Below the pieces are notes generated by a model, which saw nothing but the letters and a program-made list of their open reading frames with translations, made no database searches and was not told the DNA's origin. Of a DNA stretch of 64,000 nucleotides, positions 25,634 to 34,803 are shown in pieces. Numbering within the stretch: the stretch's first letter is position 1; every line of letters starts with the position of its first letter. This stretch comes from Mycobacterium sp. Root135 (lineage in GTDB: Bacteria; Actinomycetota; Actinomycetes; Mycobacteriales; Mycobacteriaceae), in contig NZ_LMEZ01000009.1 in assembly GCF_001426545.1 (NCBI RefSeq), positions 372,001 through 436,000 of the forward strand. The letters are read 5' to 3'. The translations under genes and the position numbers were made by a program.

Positions 25634-26776
25634 ATGAAGCGGTTGATCTTCCAGGAAGAACACGAGCAGTTGCGGGCGACGGCACGCCAGTTCCTCGAGA
25701 AGGAATGTGCGCCATACGCCGAGAAGTGGGACAGCGAGCGCATCGTCGACAGGGACGCCTACGTCGCCGCGGGCAAGTACGGGCTGATCGGGTTCAACCT
25801 GCCCGAGAAGTTCGGTGGCGGTGGCGTCGACGACTTCCGGTTCAACGCGGTCATCGTCGAGGAGTTCACCAAGTACGGCCTCCCGTCGCCCGGCCTGAGC
25901 CTGCAGAACGACATCGTCGGCCCGTACTTCGCCAACCTCGCCACCGAGGAACAGCAGGAGCGGTGGCTGCCGGGGTACATCACCGGTGAGCTCATCGGTG
26001 CGGTCGCCATGACCGAGCCGGGTGCGGGCAGCGACCTGGCGGGCATCAAGACCACCGCGGTTCGCGACGGGGACGACTGGATCCTCAACGGCTCCAAGAC
26101 CTTCATCTCCGCGGGCATCAACTCCGACCTCGTCGTCGTGGTAGCGCGGACCGATCCCGACGCCGGTCACAAGGGCTTCTCGCTGCTCGTCGTCGAACGC
26201 GGCATGGAGGGCTTCACCCGCGGTCGCAAGCTCGACAAGATGGGTCAGCACTTCGCGGACACGGCGGAGCTGAACTTCGAGAACGTGCGCGTTCCGAATG
26301 CGAACCTGCTTGGCAAGGAGGGTCGCGGCTTCTATCACCTGATGACCAACTTGCCGTCCGAGCGACTGTCGATCGCGATTGCCGGTGTCGCCGGTGCCCG
26401 CGCAACGTTCAACGACACGCTGGCATACGTCAAGGACCGCAAGGCCTTTGGTCAGCCGATCGGCAGCTTTCAGCACAACAAGTTCGTCATGGCCGAGATG
26501 GACACCGAGCTGGAGATCGCCGAGTCGTACATCGACAGGTGCCTGCAGGCCATCGTCGACGGCGAGCTGACGGCCGTCGAGGCGTCCAAGGCCAAGTGGT
26601 GGTGCACCGAGCTGGGCAAGCGCGTCGTCGACCACTGCGTGCAACTGCACGGTGGCTACGGCTACATGAACGAGTACAAGGTGGCCCGCGACTACGTCGA
26701 CGTCCGCATCCAGACCATCTACGGCGGCACCACGGAAATCATGAAGGAGATCATCGGCAAGGATCTCGGCCTCTAA
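25634..26776 (+). CDS. acyl-CoA dehydrogenase
   Basis: 380 residues with a TAGGAG site before ATG 25634. It shows the FAD/substrate motif AMTEPGAGSDLAGI, the KTFISAG loop, and RKAFGQPIGSFQ. The C-terminal IYGGTTEIMKEII has Gly where medium-chain enzymes have the catalytic Glu of YEGT, as in long-chain and isovaleryl-type members whose base lies in another helix. With the thiolase and hydratase it forms a compact beta-oxidation module under the divergent GntR regulator. Confidence 0.92.
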   Translation: MKRLIFQEEHEQLRATARQFLEKECAPYAEKWDSERIVDRDAYVAAGKYGLIGFNLPEKFGGGGVDDFRFNAVIVEEFTKYGLPSPGLSLQNDIVGPYFANLATEEQQERWLPGYITGELIGAVAMTEPGAGSDLAGIKTTAVRDGDDWILNGSKTFISAGINSDLVVVVARTDPDAGHKGFSLLVVERGMEGFTRGRKLDKMGQHFADTAELNFENVRVPNANLLGKEGRGFYHLMTNLPSERLSIAIAGVAGARATFNDTLAYVKDRKAFGQPIGSFQHNKFVMAEMDTELEIAESYIDRCLQAIVDGELTAVEASKAKWWCTELGKRVVDHCVQLHGGYGYMNEYKVARDYVDVRIQTIYGGTTEIMKEIIGKDLGL

Positions 26777-26789
26777 CCACCCCAAGACA

Positions 26790-26835
26790 ACTTCGGCGCG
26801 TTTCCGTTCAATGGTGAACGGAAACGCGCCGAAGT
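26790..26835. terminator. bidirectional terminator, 21-bp perfect hairpin
   Basis: A perfect inverted repeat with 21-base arms (26790-26810 and 26815-26835) and an ATGG loop lies between the convergent acyl-CoA dehydrogenase and fasciclin genes. There is no long U-tract, which is common in mycobacteria. It should end transcription from both sides. Confidence 0.85.
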
Positions 26836-26853
26836 CGCGTCAAGCGGGTGGGG

Positions 26854-27591
26854 TCAGCCGGCGGCCGGTGCGGGGGCCGGTTCGGCTGCCTCGGTCGACG
26901 TGGGGGTGCTGGTCGGGGTCAGCGGCTTGCCCGTGCCGTTGAACGACGTCGTCGGGGTGACGGGCTCCGGCGGGGAGTTCGGATCGAGGACCGTGTCCAA
27001 GATGTAGATCCTGGCGTTGGCGGCCTGGATGCCACCGCAGATCACCTTGGCGGTGTCGTTGACCTTGATGTCGCCGTCCTTGCCGGTGACCTTGACCTCG
27101 GCGCCCTCCTGAGTGGGACGCTGGCCGGCCACGTCACCGGGGCCGAGCAGGCCGAGGAACGCGTGGTAGTAGTCCAGCTTGCTCAGCGCGGTCGGGTCGG
27201 CCTTGATGGCCTCGAGCGCGGCGGGATCGAGCTTGGCGAAGGCGTCGTTGTTCGGCGCGAACACCACGTACGGGCCGTTCTCCAGAACGGGCACGACGTT
27301 GACGGCGGGGTTCAGTCCACCGTTGACCGCCGAGGTGAAGGTGCTCAGCGACGGGATCGCGGCGAGCACCTGACCGACGGGGAGCTTGGCGAGGCTCTCC
27401 TTGGTGGCACCACTCGGCGCCAGCTCGGCGCGGACCGGATCGCAGTTGCCCTGCCAGTCCGGCAGGGGCTTGGCGTCGGCGGTCGCCGTCGGCGGCGGAT
27501 CTGCCTGCGCGTTGATCGCCAACGGCAACGACACGGCGATCGCGGCGACTGCGGCGGACATTCCAATGGCTCGGCTGGTGCGAGTCTTCAC
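26854..27591 (-). CDS. secreted fasciclin-domain protein
   Basis: 245 residues. A Sec signal peptide (about 1-31, AVAAIAVSLPLAINAQA) precedes one fasciclin (FAS1) domain, with VVFAPNNDAF and the late NARIYILDTVL block. The C-terminal tail is rich in Pro, Thr and Ala. It resembles the MPT70/MPT83 group of mycobacterial secreted FAS1 proteins, though no lipobox is seen. Function is probably surface adhesion or binding. Confidence 0.85.
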   Translation of the reverse strand: MKTRTSRAIGMSAAVAAIAVSLPLAINAQADPPPTATADAKPLPDWQGNCDPVRAELAPSGATKESLAKLPVGQVLAAIPSLSTFTSAVNGGLNPAVNVVPVLENGPYVVFAPNNDAFAKLDPAALEAIKADPTALSKLDYYHAFLGLLGPGDVAGQRPTQEGAEVKVTGKDGDIKVNDTAKVICGGIQAANARIYILDTVLDPNSPPEPVTPTTSFNGTGKPLTPTSTPTSTEAAEPAPAPAAG

Positions 27592-27675
27592 TATTTCGGC
27601 TCCTCGACGTGTGTGATCGCGCCGCCTTAGAGCCCGACTCTCGTGGCGACGCCAACCGAAGCGTAAGGGCTCAGA

Positions 27676-29034
27676 TCACGAATCGGCAAAGTCAGAGTCC
27701 GGCGCGACCGGCTCCGAAGCCGTGCTGACCTGCTGTTTCCGCACGCTGAGACAAAGTAGTGCGGCCACGGCACACAGCCCGGAAGCGAGGTAGAACGCCA
27801 GGTCGTAGTCGCCCCGCAGATCGCGCAGCCACCCGGCGCCCGCGGCGGCGACTGCAGCCCCCAGTTGGTGGGAGGCGAACACCCAGCCGAATACCACCGG
27901 TGTGCGCGCCCCGAAGTAGCGGCGACACAGCACGATGGTCGGCGGCACCGTCGCCACCCAGTCCAGCCCGTAGAAGATGACGAACACCCACGTGCTCGGC
28001 TCGGCGTGCGGATAAAGCAGCGACGGCAGGAGCAGCAGCGAGATGCCCCGGCCCAGGTAGTAGACGACGAGCAGCAGTCGCGGATCCACGCGGTCGGTCA
28101 GCCACCCGGAGAAGATCGTTCCCGCGACGTCGAGGATGCCGATCGTCGCGAGCAGCCCGGCGGCCACGGTGGTCGGCATGCCGTGGTCGTTTGCGGCCGG
28201 GATGAAGTGGGTGCCGATGAGGCCGTTCGTCGTCATTCCGCAGATGGCGAAGCTGCCGGCGAGCAGCCAGAATGCCGGTACCCGCAGCCCGATCCGCAAT
28301 CCGTCGAACGCCGCGCGGAAGCTGCCCGTCGGCACGACCGCAGGCACGTCCTCGGTTGCCCCGTAAGCAAGGAGCCCGACGTCGCGCGGGTAGTGCCTCA
28401 TGAAGACCAGCACCAAAGGCACGACGCTCAGTGCCGCGGCAGCCACGATGATCGACGCCCACCGCCAACCGTGGCGGGTGGTCACCTCGGCGACGACCGG
28501 CAGGAAGATCAGCTGCCCGGTCGCACTCGCCGCGGTGAGGACACCGGTGACCAGGCCGCGCCGATGCTCGAACCAGCGCGTCGCGACGGTCGCCACGAAG
28601 CCCATCGAGATGGACCCGGTTCCCACGCCGACCAGCACGCCCCACAGCAGCACCAGCTGCCAACTCGTCGTCATCGTCACCGACAGCGCCGATCCCGCCG
28701 AGACCAGGAGCAGGGCCACCGTCAGGACCGGCCGGACGCCGAAGCGGTCCATCAGCGCGGCGGCGAACGGGGCGGTCAGCCCGAACAGCGTCATGTTGAC
28801 CGACATCGCCAACCCGACCGTGCCGTGCGACCAGCCGAACTCGTGGTGCAGCGGGTTCATCATCACGCCGGGCACCGAACGGAAGCCCGCGGCGCCCAGG
28901 ATGGCGACGAAGCTGACCGCGGCGATCACCCAGGCCCAATGCAGGCGGGGTCCACGTTCGACGTCGGGTTTGGCGATTGTCACCAGGACACGATGGCGTC
29001 CACCGACAGAATCCGCCAGTGGCATGAATGACAC
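27676..29034 (-). CDS. MFS transporter
   Basis: 452 residues with about 12 hydrophobic segments and MFS motifs (ALMDRFGVRP, RWFEHRRGLVTGVLTAAS, GWLTDRVDPRLL). The pattern resembles monocarboxylate/OFA-type transporters. The N-terminus before about residue 30 is uncertain and a later start is possible. It is divergent from the GlxA-type regulator, which may control it. Confidence 0.85.
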   Translation of the reverse strand: MSFMPLADSVGGRHRVLVTIAKPDVERGPRLHWAWVIAAVSFVAILGAAGFRSVPGVMMNPLHHEFGWSHGTVGLAMSVNMTLFGLTAPFAAALMDRFGVRPVLTVALLLVSAGSALSVTMTTSWQLVLLWGVLVGVGTGSISMGFVATVATRWFEHRRGLVTGVLTAASATGQLIFLPVVAEVTTRHGWRWASIIVAAAALSVVPLVLVFMRHYPRDVGLLAYGATEDVPAVVPTGSFRAAFDGLRIGLRVPAFWLLAGSFAICGMTTNGLIGTHFIPAANDHGMPTTVAAGLLATIGILDVAGTIFSGWLTDRVDPRLLLVVYYLGRGISLLLLPSLLYPHAEPSTWVFVIFYGLDWVATVPPTIVLCRRYFGARTPVVFGWVFASHQLGAAVAAAGAGWLRDLRGDYDLAFYLASGLCAVAALLCLSVRKQQVSTASEPVAPDSDFADS

Positions 29035-29064
29035 GACTCGTCAAGAACGTGCCAAACTCGAAGG

Positions 29065-30021
29065 ATGCACCGCGTCGCCGTCCTGCTCCTCGCGCCCGTC
29101 GTCGGCTTCGACGCGGCGATTGCGCCCCTGCTGTTCGGTGAGGCCGCCGACGACGACGGTCAACCGCTATACGACGTCGTCGTATGCGGCCTCGACACCG
29201 ACCCGGTCGCGTCGATCCACGGCTTCGGCATGGTTCCCGCCGCCGGTCCGGAAGCGCTGGCGACCGCCGACACCGTCGTCGTCCCCGGCACGAAGTTCCC
29301 CTCGGCACGCGAACACGGCGTCTTGACCCCTGCCGCGCGCGCCGCGTTCGACTCGATTCGGCCGGGGACCCGCATGGTGTCCATCTGCACAGGCGCCTTC
29401 GTCTTGGCGGCGGCCGGACTCCTCGACGGTCGGCGCGCCACCACGCACTGGAAGTACGCCCCCGATCTGCGCCGCCTGTTTCCGAAGGTGGCCCTCGACG
29501 AAAACGTCCTCTTCGTCGACGACGGCGACGTGCTGACCTCTGCCGGGTTGGCGGCGGGAATCGACCTGTGCCTCCACGTGATTCGCTCCGACCACGGCGC
29601 GCAGGTCGCCAACGCCGTGGCCCGGCACTGCGTCGTGCCACCGTGGCGCGAGGGTGGCCAGGCGCAGTTCATCGACCGGCACCTGCCGGTGCAGGACGAC
29701 GCGGCCACCGCGGCGACGCGGGCGTGGGCGTTGGCGAACCTCGGCGAGGACCTGACCGTCGAGCAGCTGGCCAGGCACGCCCACATGAGCCCGCGCACCT
29801 TCAACCGCCGCTTCCGCGAAGAGACCGGTCAGGCGCCGGGAGCATGGATCCGCAACCGGCGGGTCGACCACGCCCGCGAGCTTCTGGAGTCCGGTGACCT
29901 GACAGTCGACGAGGTCGCGCGCCTCGCCGGCCTGGGAACCGGCGGCAATCTGCGCCACCAGCTGCGCCGCGGGCTGGGGATGTCACCGTCGAGTTATCGC
30001 AAGGTGTTCCAGGGCGCCTGA
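29065..30021 (+). CDS. GlxA-type regulator (DJ-1/PfpI plus AraC HTH)
   Basis: 318 residues. The N-terminal DJ-1/PfpI-like domain (1 to about 190) keeps the nucleophile elbow SICTGAF (C108). The C-terminal AraC/XylS double HTH is at about 220-315 (LARHAHMSPRTFNRRFREETG and VARLAGLGTGGNLRHQ). Family members are transcriptional activators with a non-proteolytic amidotransferase-like domain. The divergent MFS gene is its likely target. Confidence 0.9.
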   Translation: MHRVAVLLLAPVVGFDAAIAPLLFGEAADDDGQPLYDVVVCGLDTDPVASIHGFGMVPAAGPEALATADTVVVPGTKFPSAREHGVLTPAARAAFDSIRPGTRMVSICTGAFVLAAAGLLDGRRATTHWKYAPDLRRLFPKVALDENVLFVDDGDVLTSAGLAAGIDLCLHVIRSDHGAQVANAVARHCVVPPWREGGQAQFIDRHLPVQDDAATAATRAWALANLGEDLTVEQLARHAHMSPRTFNRRFREETGQAPGAWIRNRRVDHARELLESGDLTVDEVARLAGLGTGGNLRHQLRRGLGMSPSSYRKVFQGA

Positions 30022-30045
30022 ACCGCCGCGGCTAGGATTTCGGCC

Positions 30046-30570
30046 ATGCCAAAGCCGCTGATCCTCACCGTCAACGGCCATGCGCCGAACCTGCACCCGC
30101 AATCGTGGGTGGCGCCGAATGCCACGGTCGTCGGTCACGTGACGGCGGGCCCGAAGGCGAGCATCTGGTACGGCGCGGTCCTGCGGGCCGAGTTCGAACC
30201 GATCGAGATCGGTGAGGGCTCCAACCTGCAGGACAACGTGACGGTCCACGTCGACCCCGGGTTTCCGGCCACCATCGGCGCCGGGGTCAGCGTCGGCCAC
30301 AACGCCGTTCTGCACGGCTGCACCATCGAGGACGGCTGCCTGATCGGGATGGGCGCGGTGGTCCTGAACGGAGCCCGGATCGGCGCAGGCTCGCTGGTCG
30401 CCGCGGGCGCGGTGGTCGGCCAGGGCGCGGTAATCCCGCCCGGCTCGTTGGTCGCCGGCGTGCCCGGCAAGGTCAAGCGCGAGCTCAGCGCCGACGAGGT
30501 CGCACACAATCGCCTCAACGCGCAGGTCTACGAGCATTTGAGTGACGTCCACCGCACTGCGGTGGAATAG
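30046..30570 (+). CDS. gamma-class carbonic anhydrase family protein
   Basis: 174 residues of left-handed beta-helix hexapeptide repeats. The three zinc-ligand His residues H68 (TVHVD), H85 and H90 (GHNAVLH) are present, with R47 and D64 in place. It may be a carbonic anhydrase or a related metal-binding acyltransferase-like protein. It stands as a short single gene with no coupled partner. Confidence 0.85.
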   Translation: MPKPLILTVNGHAPNLHPQSWVAPNATVVGHVTAGPKASIWYGAVLRAEFEPIEIGEGSNLQDNVTVHVDPGFPATIGAGVSVGHNAVLHGCTIEDGCLIGMGAVVLNGARIGAGSLVAAGAVVGQGAVIPPGSLVAGVPGKVKRELSADEVAHNRLNAQVYEHLSDVHRTAVE

Positions 30571-30603
30571 CATTTGCGCGGGTACCTACCTACGGTGAAA
30601 CCC

Positions 30604-31740
30604 ATGCGCACACTCGTCACCGGGGCGACCGGCTACATCGGTTCGCGACTCGTCGCCGCCCTGCTCGGCGAGGGGCACGAGGTGGTCGTGGCCAGCCGCA
30701 GTCCCGAGCGCCTCGGGGACTTCGGTTGGATCGACGACGTCACACCGGTGATGCTCGACGCCGCCGACTCGGAGTCTGCGGCCAGCGCCTTCGGTGTCGC
30801 CGGGCCGGTCGACGTCGCCTACTACCTGGTGCACGGCATCGGCCAACCCGGCTACCGCGAGGCCGACAACGCCGCGGCCGCCACCTTCGCGCACGCCGCG
30901 AAGGACGCTGGGGTGAAGCGCATCGTCTACCTTGGCGGCTTCGTGCCCGAGGGGGACGGTCTGTCCGAGCACCTTGCCGGCCGCGCCGAAGTCGCCGAGG
31001 AGCTGACCGTCGACGGCGGTCCGGAGGTGGTGTGGCTGGGCGCCGCCATCATCATCGGCGCCGGGTCGACCTCGTTCGAGATGCTGCGCGCCGTCGGGGA
31101 CCGCTTCCTGCTGATCCCCATGCCGCCGTGGGCCAACAATCCGCTTGACCCGATCTCGATCAGCGACGTGCTGTACTACCTCGTCGCGGCGGCGGACTCC
31201 GAGCGGGTTCCGCCCGGGTCCTACGACATCAAGGGTCCTGAGACCACGACCTACGGCGACCTGCTGCTCACCTACGCGCGGGTATCCGGGTTGTGGCGCA
31301 GCGGGGTGCCCGTGCCCGACGTCAACATGGACTTGGTGTCGCAGGTGGCCGCGCTGTTCGTCCCGGTGCCGCACGCGCTGGCCGCGGATCTCGTTCAGTC
31401 CCTTGACTATCCGATGACGGCGTCCAACGACGGGCTGACGGGGTTGGTGCCCGATCCGCCGGGCGGCCAGGTCGGCATCGAGGACTCGATCCGGTTGTCG
31501 CTGTCGAGTCACCGTCGACGGCCCGTCGACCGACTGGCCGATCCGCACCACCTCGCCGACACCGATCCCGACTGGGCAGGCGGCGACGTCAGCCGAATCC
31601 GCAGCCTCGCGTCGATGGTCACGCCGTCGGTCGCACATCCCGCACTCGGCTTGCTCTGCGCCATCCCCGGGCCCGTCGCCGGCTGGGTGCGAACCGGCCT
31701 GGACACCGTGATTGGACTCGCCCCGAAGGGATTGTCGTGA
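30604..31740 (+). CDS. NAD(P)-binding Rossmann protein, NmrA/SDR-extended type
   Basis: 378 residues. TGATGYIGSRLVAALL at the N-terminus is an extended-SDR nucleotide site, and IVYLGGF and the DPISISDVLYYL blocks match the NAD(P)H-binding oxidoreductase group often followed by a C-terminal hydrophobic region. The stop overlaps the next GTG start as GTGA, so it is coupled to the CPBP protease gene. The substrate is unknown. Confidence 0.75.
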   Translation: MRTLVTGATGYIGSRLVAALLGEGHEVVVASRSPERLGDFGWIDDVTPVMLDAADSESAASAFGVAGPVDVAYYLVHGIGQPGYREADNAAAATFAHAAKDAGVKRIVYLGGFVPEGDGLSEHLAGRAEVAEELTVDGGPEVVWLGAAIIIGAGSTSFEMLRAVGDRFLLIPMPPWANNPLDPISISDVLYYLVAAADSERVPPGSYDIKGPETTTYGDLLLTYARVSGLWRSGVPVPDVNMDLVSQVAALFVPVPHALAADLVQSLDYPMTASNDGLTGLVPDPPGGQVGIEDSIRLSLSSHRRRPVDRLADPHHLADTDPDWAGGDVSRIRSLASMVTPSVAHPALGLLCAIPGPVAGWVRTGLDTVIGLAPKGLS

Positions 31741-32435
31741 TCGGTTTCTTCTCCGACATCGGTGCGATTGCGGCGACACCGGCCGCACCTCACGACGAGC
31801 CGCCGACCCTGGTCCGACGGCGCCGCGTCGTCGTGGCCGTCGTGCTGGTCATCGGCGCGTCGCTGCTCGGGACCTCGTTGCGCACGACGCCGGGCGAGAC
31901 CGCGTTCTACGTGTTGACGCTGGCCCTGGCGGGAGTGTGGGCCGTCGGCGCCCGGCTGTCGGGGCCGCTGCACCTCGGCTGCGTGACGTTCCGCGGCAAG
32001 CTCCGCCGCCCGGTCTTCACCGGTGCGGGCGTCGGCATAGCGCTTGGCTTGGTGTTCATCGTCGGCGGGTTGGTGTGCCGTGAGATCGGTCCGGTGCGCG
32101 AGTACATCGTCGCGGTCCTGGAGTACGCCAACTACGGCTCGCTGTGGTTGGTCGTGCTGATCACCGTGATCAACGGTGTCGCCGAGGAGATGTTCTTCCG
32201 AGGGGCGTTGTACAGCTCGCTCGGCCGGTTCCATCCCGAGATCGTCTCCACCGTCGTCTACGCGCTGGCGGTGTCGGCGGCTGGCAACCCGATGCTGGGC
32301 TTCGCGGGCATCATCCTCGGCGCGGTGTGCGCCTACGAACGCCGAATCACCGGCGGAGTGCTCGCGCCCATGCTGACCCACTTCTTCTGGGGTCTGGTCA
32401 TGGTGCTCGCACTGCCACCGATGTTCGGCGTCTGA
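31737..32435 (+). CDS. CPBP-family intramembrane metalloprotease
   Basis: 232 residues with about six transmembrane segments. The catalytic EExxxR motif (E150, E151, R155 in GVAEEMFFRG) and the late PMLTHFFWG histidine mark the CAAX-processing/bacteriocin-processing (Abi) family. The GTG start overlaps the oxidoreductase stop. In bacteria these proteins process or protect membrane peptides, and no target is visible here. Confidence 0.85.
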   Translation: MIGFFSDIGAIAATPAAPHDEPPTLVRRRRVVVAVVLVIGASLLGTSLRTTPGETAFYVLTLALAGVWAVGARLSGPLHLGCVTFRGKLRRPVFTGAGVGIALGLVFIVGGLVCREIGPVREYIVAVLEYANYGSLWLVVLITVINGVAEEMFFRGALYSSLGRFHPEIVSTVVYALAVSAAGNPMLGFAGIILGAVCAYERRITGGVLAPMLTHFFWGLVMVLALPPMFGV

Positions 32436-32440
32436 CGCAG

Positions 32441-33724
32441 CTATCCGAGCGGGTTCTCGATCTCGTCGCGGGGCATCTTGGCCGCCACGATCGCGATCCC
32501 TGCGAGTACGACCGGTACCACGCCTGCGGCGACGAAGATCGTCTCCATCGGCACCACCTTCGACAGCGGGCCCGCGATCGCGAACGACACGGGTATGAAC
32601 GCCAGCGAGACGAAGAAGTCCAGGCTCGACACCCGGCCCAGCATCTCCCTGGGCACCCGCCGCTGCAGAAGGGTTCCCCAGATCACGCTGCCCGCACCGT
32701 CGGTGAGGCCGACGACGAACGTCGCCAGCGCCATCAGCGGGAACGACGACGTCGCTCCGACGATCACCAGCGGCAGCGAGCCCGCACCCCACATCACCAT
32801 CATCACCGTCAGGTAGCGGCGCGGCAGCCGGCCCGACGACACCGCCAGCGCACCGATCGCGCTGCCAATCCCGAAGGCAGCCAGGATGAAGCCGTACATC
32901 CGCGCGCCGTCGGCGAACCGGTTCTGCGCAATGAAGGGCAGCAGCACTTCGATCGGACCGAGAACGACCAGCACGAACACGCTGGCGAACAGCACCGTCC
33001 ACAGCAGCCACGGGGTGCGCACCATGAAGCGGACCCCGTCGCGCATATCGCGCAGCACGTGCGTGCGTTCCCGATCGCCGCTCGTGGCAACGGGTTTGGG
33101 CGGCCGGGTGGCGACGAGCAGGATCAGGCCGACCGCGAAGAGTGCGGCCACGGTGAACGCCCCAAGGGCGGGAAACGTCACGCCGACCAGGACGCCTGCC
33201 ACCGCCGGTCCGACGGCGCGCTGGAACACCGGCCGCACGACGCCCTCGACACCGTTGGCTGCCAGCAGCTGGTCAGCCGGCAGGATCCGAGGCAGCATGG
33301 CGCTATAGGCCGGGAAGAAGAACGCCGCGGCGATGCCGAGGGCGCCGGCGGCGACGGCCATCTGCCAAATCCGCAGCAGCCCAAGTGAACTCAGCGTGGC
33401 GGCGGTCAGGACGACGGCGGTGTTGACCGCCTCGACGGCGATGATGATGCTGCGCTGGTTGAGTCGGTCGGCCGCGATGCCGCCGATGAGGACGAACGCG
33501 ACCAGGCCGGTGCCAAGGCACGTGGCCACCAGGGACAGCGACGCGGGATCGTTGTCGAGGGCGATCACCTGCATCGCCATCACGACGGCCCACATGCCCT
33601 CGGCGAAGATTGAGATGGACAGTGCGCCGATCAGCAGGCGGTACTCACGAAACCGGAACGGTGCGAGCACGCGCCAGCCACCGGTGCCCGGCTGGTCGAG
33701 GTCTACGTGCGTACTCACGCACAT
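32441..33724 (-). CDS. MFS efflux protein, Tap-like
   Basis: 427 residues from ATG 33724; a longer frame to 33796 is less likely because its extra segment is basic and non-hydrophobic. It has about 12 TM helices with MFS motif GGIAADRLNQRSI and ARMYGFILAAFGIGSAIGAL. Layout and length resemble Tap/macrolide-efflux-type pumps. It is convergent with the CPBP gene (5 bases apart). Tandem repeats lie in its upstream region. Confidence 0.8.
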   Translation of the reverse strand: MCVSTHVDLDQPGTGGWRVLAPFRFREYRLLIGALSISIFAEGMWAVVMAMQVIALDNDPASLSLVATCLGTGLVAFVLIGGIAADRLNQRSIIIAVEAVNTAVVLTAATLSSLGLLRIWQMAVAAGALGIAAAFFFPAYSAMLPRILPADQLLAANGVEGVVRPVFQRAVGPAVAGVLVGVTFPALGAFTVAALFAVGLILLVATRPPKPVATSGDRERTHVLRDMRDGVRFMVRTPWLLWTVLFASVFVLVVLGPIEVLLPFIAQNRFADGARMYGFILAAFGIGSAIGALAVSSGRLPRRYLTVMMVMWGAGSLPLVIVGATSSFPLMALATFVVGLTDGAGSVIWGTLLQRRVPREMLGRVSSLDFFVSLAFIPVSFAIAGPLSKVVPMETIFVAAGVVPVVLAGIAIVAAKMPRDEIENPLG

Positions 33725-33810
33725 GATGGTGGCCGACCGACCCCTGCCGAGTCGAATGGTTATCGCGTCGGCTCGTCCTTGGGGGTCGGGCATCACCCAG
33801 TCTGAAAGTC

Positions 33811-33855
33811 GTTATCGCCGGTGATATCGCTGAGGCGGTGATATCGCCGGTGATA
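33811..33855. repeat. tandem near-palindromic repeats upstream of the Tap-like gene
   Basis: TATCGCCGGTGATA occurs at 33813-33826 and again at 33842-33855, 29 bases apart, with GGTGATATCGC shared between them. Each unit is close to palindromic. They lie about 90-130 bases before the efflux gene start and just past the end of the enoyl-CoA hydratase-like gene, so they are a candidate operator array. Confidence 0.5.
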
Positions 33856-33894
33856 GAGACTTCGTGAGTGGGTCCCCGCCCGGAGCGGCGCTCG

Positions 33895-34698
33895 TCAGTC
33901 GTCGGTGAAGGTGGCCGCTCGGCGCTGCTGAAACGCCCTGGCGCCCTCGCGGAAGTCGTGCGACGACAGCAGTGTCAACTGCCCCTCGGTCTCGCGGTCG
34001 AGCGCACCCTCGAGCTCGGTCAGCGTGGCGGCGTTGACGGCGGCCTTGGTCTTGCGGAGAGCGACCGCCGGCCCTGACTTCAGCTTCTCGATCACCGCGT
34101 TCGCCTCGGCCTCCAAGTCGTCGGCGTGATGTACCGAGCTCACCAGACCCGCGGCGAAAGCGTCTGCGGCGGAAAGGCGTTCGGCCAGCATCGCCATCCG
34201 CATCGCCCGGGCCCGGCCGATCGAGGCGGCAACGAGAGCGGAGGCGCCGCCGTCGGGCATGAGCCCAATCTTGGTGAACGCCAACAGGAAGTAGGCCTTT
34301 TCGGAGGCCAGGACCACGTCGGCCGCGATCGCCAACGACACTCCGACTCCGGCGGCGGGGCCCTGCACCACGGAGACCACGGGCTTCGGCAGCGCGACGA
34401 TGGCGCGGACGGCGCGGTTGGCGGCCGCCAGCGTGTCGGCCCCGTCGGCGATGGGGTTGGACTGATCCTCGACGCTCAGGCCGGCGCCGGAGCTGAAGCC
34501 GCGTCCCTCGCCGCCGAGGCGGACGACCCGCACCGCCGGATCGGTGGCCGCGCGCTCCATCGTGTCGGCGATGGTTTCGAGCATGGCGGCCGTCAGCGAG
34601 TTGAGGCTGTCGGGCCGGTTGAGCGTCACCGCGAGGACCCCGTCGTGCAGGTTCACGGTGAGATCGTCGATGCCGGTGTAGGACTCGGGATTGGTCAT
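33895..34698 (-). CDS. enoyl-CoA hydratase/isomerase-family protein lacking both hydratase glutamates
   Basis: 267 residues of the crotonase fold. At the two hydratase Glu positions it has S121 (AGVGVSLAI) and T142 (LAFTKIGLMPDGG), so simple hydration is unlikely; the Asp in MPDGG (149) is kept as in some isomerases. Position next to mcr matches echA10/echA11 (Rv1142c/Rv1141c) of M. tuberculosis. It is divergent from mcr. Confidence 0.85.
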   Translation of the reverse strand: MTNPESYTGIDDLTVNLHDGVLAVTLNRPDSLNSLTAAMLETIADTMERAATDPAVRVVRLGGEGRGFSSGAGLSVEDQSNPIADGADTLAAANRAVRAIVALPKPVVSVVQGPAAGVGVSLAIAADVVLASEKAYFLLAFTKIGLMPDGGASALVAASIGRARAMRMAMLAERLSAADAFAAGLVSSVHHADDLEAEANAVIEKLKSGPAVALRKTKAAVNAATLTELEGALDRETEGQLTLLSSHDFREGARAFQQRRAATFTDD

Positions 34699-34803
34699 GC
34701 TCGCCTCTGGTTGAGCGAGCGCGAGGCCCGCGATCGGTCGACTTGGTTATACAAGTAAGCTATGTCGCGGTCAACTGGGTCGAACTGCTGGAGGGTGTCA
34801 ACG

